From assembly GCA_021732005.1 (NCBI GenBank), contig JAKFVT010000027.1, positions 1 through 64,000 of the forward strand: a stretch of DNA of 64,000 nucleotides. Direction: 5' to 3'. A program made the position numbers and the translations under genes. The notes beneath the pieces are model-generated. The model ran no database searches, was not told the origin of the DNA, and worked only from the letters and a program-made list of their open reading frames with translations. The stretch comes from Mycobacterium sp. Lineage in GTDB: Bacteria > Actinomycetota > Actinomycetes > Mycobacteriales > Mycobacteriaceae. Positions 60,415-64,000 of this stretch are shown here, one piece after another. Every line of letters starts with the position of its first letter. Position 1 is the stretch's first letter.

Positions 60415-61682
60415 GAGGCTCCCGGGCCGGACTGGTCGAACAGCCCGAACCACTTGGCCGCCGTCTCCACGTCCTTGTCGCCGCGGCCGGACAGGTTGAC
60501 CAGGATGATCGAACCCGGGCCCAACTCGGCCGCCAGCTTCACCACGCCCGCCACCGCGTGGGCCGATTCGATGGCCGGGATGATGCCCTCCAACCGGCAC
60601 AGCAGCCGGAACGCGTCCATGGCCTCGGTGTCGGTGATCGGCTGGTACTCGGTGCGCCCGATGTCCTTGAGGAACGCGTGCTCGGGGCCGACGCCCGGAT
60701 AGTCCAGACCCGCCGAGATCGAATGCGACTCGATGGTCTGGCCGTCCTCGTTCTGCAGGAGATACGAGTATGACCCCTGGAACGCCCCCGGGGTTCCACC
60801 GGCGAAAGTTGCTGCATGCCTTCCGGTTTCGACGCCGTCACCGGCCGCCTCGTAACCGATCAGCCGCACACCCACGTCATCGATGAACGGGTGGAAGATG
60901 CCGATCGCATTGGACCCGCCACCCACGCAGGCGGCCACCGCGTCGGGCAGCCGGCCGGCCTGCGCCAGCATCTGCGCCCGCGCCTCGAGGCCGATGATGC
61001 GCTGGAAGTCGCGCACCATCATCGGGAACGGGTGCGGTCCGGCGGCGGTCCCGAAGCAGTAGTACGTGTCGTCGGCGTTGGTGACCCAGTCGCGGAAGGC
61101 GTCGTTGATGGCGTCCTTGAGCGTCTTGGAGCCGGACTCCACCGACACCACCTCGGCGCCCAGCAGCCGCATGCGCGCGACGTTGAGAGCCTGGCGCGCG
61201 GTGTCCACCGCACCCATGTAGATCACGCACTCCAAACCCAGCAGCGCGCAGGCCGTCGCGGTTGCCACGCCGTGCTGGCCGGCGCCGGTCTCGGCGATCA
61301 CCCGGGTCTTGCCCATCTGCTTGGCCAGCAGAGCCTGGCCGAGCACGTTGTTGATCTTGTGCGAGCCGGTGTGGTTGAGGTCCTCGCGCTTGAGGAAGAT
61401 CCGCGCCCCACCGAGGTGTTCGCTCAGCCGGACCGCTTCGTACAGCGGCGACGGGCGCCCGGCGTAGTGGGTCTGCAGGTTGTCGAGGCGATCCAGGAAT
61501 TCCTGGTCGGTGCGGGCCTTTTCGTACGCTGCCGTCACCTCTTCGATCACGGCCATCAGCGCCTCGGCCACGTACCGCCCGCCGTACGCGCCGAAGTGCC
61601 CGCGGGCATCGGGTTCGTGCAACGTCTGCTCGGCCACGGCCGCGCTCATGCGCGGCACGTTCGGAGTGGAGATATCAGCCAC
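60411..61682 (-). CDS. trpB: tryptophan synthase beta subunit
   Basis: TrpB condenses indole with serine using PLP. The 423-residue protein shows [21 protein letters not shown], the PLP lysine in [39 protein letters not shown], the PLP-phosphate loop [12 protein letters not shown] and the [14 protein letters not shown] tail. A GTG start (61680-61682) is 3 bases downstream of the trpC stop. The N-terminal extension before HFGAYGG is longer than in E. coli. It ends in an overlap with trpA. Confidence 0.97.
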   Translation of the reverse strand: MADISTPNVPRMSAAVAEQTLHEPDARGHFGAYGGRYVAEALMAVIEEVTAAYEKARTDQEFLDRLDNLQTHYAGRPSPLYEAVRLSEHLGGARIFLKREDLNHTGSHKINNVLGQALLAKQMGKTRVIAETGAGQHGVATATACALLGLECVIYMGAVDTARQALNVARMRLLGAEVVSVESGSKTLKDAINDAFRDWVTNADDTYYCFGTAAGPHPFPMMVRDFQRIIGLEARAQMLAQAGRLPDAVAACVGGGSNAIGIFHPFIDDVGVRLIGYEAAGDGVETGRHAATFAGGTPGAFQGSYSYLLQNEDGQTIESHSISAGLDYPGVGPEHAFLKDIGRTEYQPITDTEAMDAFRLLCRLEGIIPAIESAHAVAGVVKLAAELGPGSIILVNLSGRGDKDVETAAKWFGLFDQSGPGAS

Positions 61683-61685
61683 GAC

Positions 61686-62504
61686 TCAGCGAGCGGGTTT
61701 CGGGCAGGAAGGATGGGCTCCCGCGGTCACCAGGTCTGCGACGGCGCTGCGCGGGTCCCCGCTGGTGACCAGACCTTCGCCGACCAACACCGCATCTGCT
61801 CCGGCGCCGGCGTAGGCCAGCAGGTCACCGGTGCCCCGCACACCGGATTCGGCGACCCGGATGATGTCGGACGGCAGCCCCGGCGCGATCCGCGCGAAGC
61901 AGTCCCGGTCCACCTCCAACGTCTTGAGGTCGCGAGCGTTGACGCCGATGACCTTGGCTTCGGCCTGCAGCGCCCGGCTGGCTTCTTCCTCGGTGTGCAC
62001 CTCGACCAGCGCGGTCATGCCCAGCGACTCGGTGCGCTCCAGCAGCGACTCCAGGGCCGGCTGCTCGAGCGCGGCGACGATGAGCAACAGCATGTCCGCG
62101 CCGTGCGCCCTGGCCTCATGAATCTGATACGGCCGGACGATGAAGTCTTTGCGCAGCACCGGGATTCGCACGGCCGAACGCACCGCGTCGAGATCGGCCA
62201 GCGATCCGTGGAAGCGGCGTTCCTCGGTGAGCACACTGATCACGCGGGCGCCGCCGCTCTCATACGCGCGAGCCAACTCGGCGGGGTCGGCGATATTGGC
62301 CAGCTGGCCGCGGGAAGGGCTGGCGCGCTTCACTTCGGCAATCACGGCGATACCCGGCGCGCGCAGCGCGGCCAGCACGTTCAGCGGCGCCGGCGCGGCC
62401 TCCGCGGCGGCCTTGACCTCAGCCAGACTGATGATCGCCTCGCGGGCGGCAACGTCGGCGCGCACTCCCTCGATGATCGAGTCGAGCACGCTTGCCGAAG
62501 TCAT
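61686..62504 (-). CDS. trpC: indole-3-glycerol-phosphate synthase
   Basis: TrpC closes the indole ring of CdRP. The protein has 272 residues, the M. tuberculosis length, and family motifs [17 protein letters not shown] with the catalytic Glu and Lys, [31 protein letters not shown] (general acid Lys), [15 protein letters not shown] and [13 protein letters not shown]. The start [11 protein letters not shown] at 62504 follows an 81-base gap from the membrane gene; the longer frame is non-coding. It is a monofunctional enzyme here, separate from TrpF. Confidence 0.97.
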   Translation of the reverse strand: MTSASVLDSIIEGVRADVAAREAIISLAEVKAAAEAAPAPLNVLAALRAPGIAVIAEVKRASPSRGQLANIADPAELARAYESGGARVISVLTEERRFHGSLADLDAVRSAVRIPVLRKDFIVRPYQIHEARAHGADMLLLIVAALEQPALESLLERTESLGMTALVEVHTEEEASRALQAEAKVIGVNARDLKTLEVDRDCFARIAPGLPSDIIRVAESGVRGTGDLLAYAGAGADAVLVGEGLVTSGDPRSAVADLVTAGAHPSCPKPAR

Positions 62505-62585
62505 GGCTGCCGGATCCCTTCTCACGCCCTGGCGATCTCGCTTGCGTCGTCCAGTGAAGGGTAGTCGTATCGAGCCGCGCATCCG

Positions 62586-63185
62586 TCACCGACCCTCGGT
62601 GTCGGTACGACGATCTGTGGGATCGACACCTTCGTCGAGCGCATCCCACATGCCCCGCTCCGAAACGCCCGTATCCGTGTCCTCGCTACGCGCGGCGCTA
62701 CGACGAACCGCCGGCGCCGCATATTTGGCGGTGGCCTGGCGCCCGGAGGCCGCCGAGCGCATCAGGAGGACGGCAGCGACCAGGGCACATGCCGCCGCGC
62801 CGATGGTCAGCCCGGCGCCGAGGTACTCCCGGCCGCTGGCGACCAGCGTGTGAACCGGGATCTGGGCGAGTTCGGCGGCGCGCGGACCGACGTCCGGGGT
62901 GCGGATCAAACTGACACCGAGGTAACCGAGCAGCAGGGTGACCACCGCCACCAGCACCGCGACCGCGCGCAGGCCCCATCCCCGTACCGCCAGCCCGGCC
63001 ACCGCGGCGGCGAGCAGCAGAACGGCCAGCGGCAGCAGGGCGTTGGACCAGCTGGCACCGGTCAGCGTCACCGTTTTGGGCTGCCCGAGACCGTCGAACG
63101 ACGTTACCGACACCCAGGTGAGCCGGGAGGCCACCCACAGCAGCACCGCCGCGACGACCAGCAGCAGCTGTCCGACGCGGATCAC
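62586..63185 (-). CDS. Trp-biosynthesis associated membrane protein (Rv1610-like)
   Basis: The 199-residue protein belongs to the actinobacterial TrpE-adjacent membrane family. It has four hydrophobic segments: [51 protein letters not shown] and [19 protein letters not shown], with an extracytoplasmic loop holding [18 protein letters not shown]. The tail is soluble and charged. The GTG start (63183-63185) overlaps trpE as GTGA. Role in tryptophan metabolism is inferred only from conserved position between trpE and trpC. Confidence 0.88.
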   Translation of the reverse strand: MIRVGQLLLVVAAVLLWVASRLTWVSVTSFDGLGQPKTVTLTGASWSNALLPLAVLLLAAAVAGLAVRGWGLRAVAVLVAVVTLLLGYLGVSLIRTPDVGPRAAELAQIPVHTLVASGREYLGAGLTIGAAACALVAAVLLMRSAASGRQATAKYAAPAVRRSAARSEDTDTGVSERGMWDALDEGVDPTDRRTDTEGR

Positions 63186-64000
63186 GGGGCACTCAGCGTT
63201 TCGGCGGCGGCGATCGCGTTCAGTACCGCCTTGGCCTTGTTGGCGGACTCGTTGTACTCGTAGGGACCGTTGGAGTCGGCCACCACGCCACCACCGGCCT
63301 GCACGTAGGCGGTGCCCTTACTCATCAGGGCGGTGCGGATGGCAATGGCGAAGTCGGCATTGCCGGCGAAGTCCAGATAGCCGACGACCCCGCCGTAGAG
63401 GCCGCGACGGGTCTTCTCCACCCCTTCGATGAGCTCCATGGCCCGCACCTTCGGCGCACCGGTCAGCGTGCCGGCCGGGAAGCAGGCCGTCACCGCATCA
63501 AGGGCCGTGCGGCCGTCGGCGAGCAGCCCGGTGACCGTCGACACGATGTGCATGACGTGGCTGTAGCGCTCGATGTGGCTGTAGTCCTCGACGCGCACCG
63601 TGCCCGGGACACACACCCGGCCGAGGTCGTTGCGTCCGAGGTCGACCAGCATCAGGTGCTCGGAGCGTTCCTTCTCGTCGGCCAGCAACTCCTTCTCGAG
63701 CAGCTGGTCTTCCTCCTCGGTCTGGCCGCGCCACCGTGTTCCGGCGATCGGATGTGTTGTGGCCCAGCCGTCCTTCACCGTCACCAACGACTCCGGGCTG
63801 GAGCCGACGATCGAAAACGCCGTTCCCCCAGTCTCATCCGGCACGTGCATGAGATACATGTACGGGCTGGGATTGGTGACCCGCAGCATCCGGTACACAT
63901 CGATCGGGTCGACGGCGGTGTCGATCTCGAAGCGCTGCGAGGGCACCACCTGGAATGCCTCACCGGCCTCGATCTCCTTGACCAGGCGCTCGACGATCTC
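63182..64000 (-). CDS. trpE: anthranilate synthase component I, C-terminal part (5' end outside window)
   Basis: TrpE converts chorismate and ammonia to anthranilate. The 272 visible residues (frame open to 64000) cover the chorismate-binding C-terminal domain: [90 protein letters not shown] and the late [25 protein letters not shown]. The start and any feedback-inhibition LLES-like site lie beyond the window, so regulation cannot be judged. It heads trpE-membrane-trpC-trpB-trpA-lgt. Confidence 0.96.
   Translation of the reverse strand, partial: EIVERLVKEIEAGEAFQVVPSQRFEIDTAVDPIDVYRMLRVTNPSPYMYLMHVPDETGGTAFSIVGSSPESLVTVKDGWATTHPIAGTRWRGQTEEEDQLLEKELLADEKERSEHLMLVDLGRNDLGRVCVPGTVRVEDYSHIERYSHVMHIVSTVTGLLADGRTALDAVTACFPAGTLTGAPKVRAMELIEGVEKTRRGLYGGVVGYLDFAGNADFAIAIRTALMSKGTAYVQAGGGVVADSNGPYEYNESANKAKAVLNAIAAAETLSAP

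Overview
The window is a 64-kb, GC-rich segment of a mycobacterial chromosome, most likely a fast-growing Mycolicibacterium-type species. The diagnostic content is the complete Pup-proteasome locus (dop, pup, prcB, prcA, pafA, pafB, pafC, mpa), rbpA, a CobIJ fusion, F420-type PPOX proteins, DUF222/HNH (13E12-family) proteins, and a trp-lgt operon with the actinobacterial Trp-associated membrane protein. Gene order follows several M. tuberculosis blocks as I recall them: Rv2049c-Rv2053c, Rv2061c-Rv2066, Rv2070c-Rv2074, Rv2089c-Rv2097c, Rv2109c-Rv2119 and Rv1609-Rv1614. These blocks are joined by accessory genes. No rRNA, tRNA, CRISPR array, insertion sequence or prophage was seen, and no gene-free stretch exceeds 300 bases.

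Layout. 1-1874: the end of a 13E12-type HNH gene, an SsuD-like monooxygenase and a small Cys-rich protein. 2016-6979: rbpA facing ppm1 and lnt (two separate genes here, a fusion in M. tuberculosis), an amidohydrolase and fxsA. 7045-26507: the cobalamin region, with two PPOX proteins and cobN, then cobG-cobH-cobIJ, then cobK-cobM-cobL-SDR on the other strand. It is interrupted by a haloalkane dehalogenase/TetR/peroxiredoxin-like operon, a five-gene MoxR/DUF58/DUF4129 operon, and an HNH gene with a LexA-box-like site. 26504-30252: an M24 peptidase, a hotdog protein, a 5'-3' exonuclease and a repeat-rich membrane protein. 30309-37735: helY, tatC, tatA, pafC, pafB, pafA. 37852-41033: a WXG-like protein with a DUF1023 hydrolase, and an FAD monooxygenase that appears to start at CTG. 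41030-49746: proteasome core, pup, dop, two tandem membrane proteins (the second frameshifted in a C tract), an Rv2114-like protein, a DUF732 secreted protein and mpa. 49894-55265: MTB12-like protein and LppK-like lipoprotein, DUF503, trmI, a RecB-like nuclease, a thioesterase and an ArsR/SRPBCC/flavodoxin cassette. 55262-58206: a third HNH gene and a secreted fibronectin-type-III protein. 58355-64000: lgt, trpA, trpB, trpC, a membrane protein and trpE, which runs off the end.

How the genes work together. Dop deamidates and removes Pup, PafA ligates it, Mpa unfolds pupylated substrates and feeds them to PrcBA. PafB and PafC are WYL-domain activators of the LexA-independent DNA-damage response. 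CobN, CobG, CobH, CobIJ, CobK, CobM and CobL cover much of aerobic corrin synthesis. Ppm1, Lnt, Lgt and LppK belong to lipoprotein and mannosyl-lipid biology. Most operons are joined by 4-bp ATGA or GTGA overlaps. Ten operon-leading or internal genes have a TANNNT hexamer 6 or 7 bases before the start codon, the geometry of leaderless transcripts.
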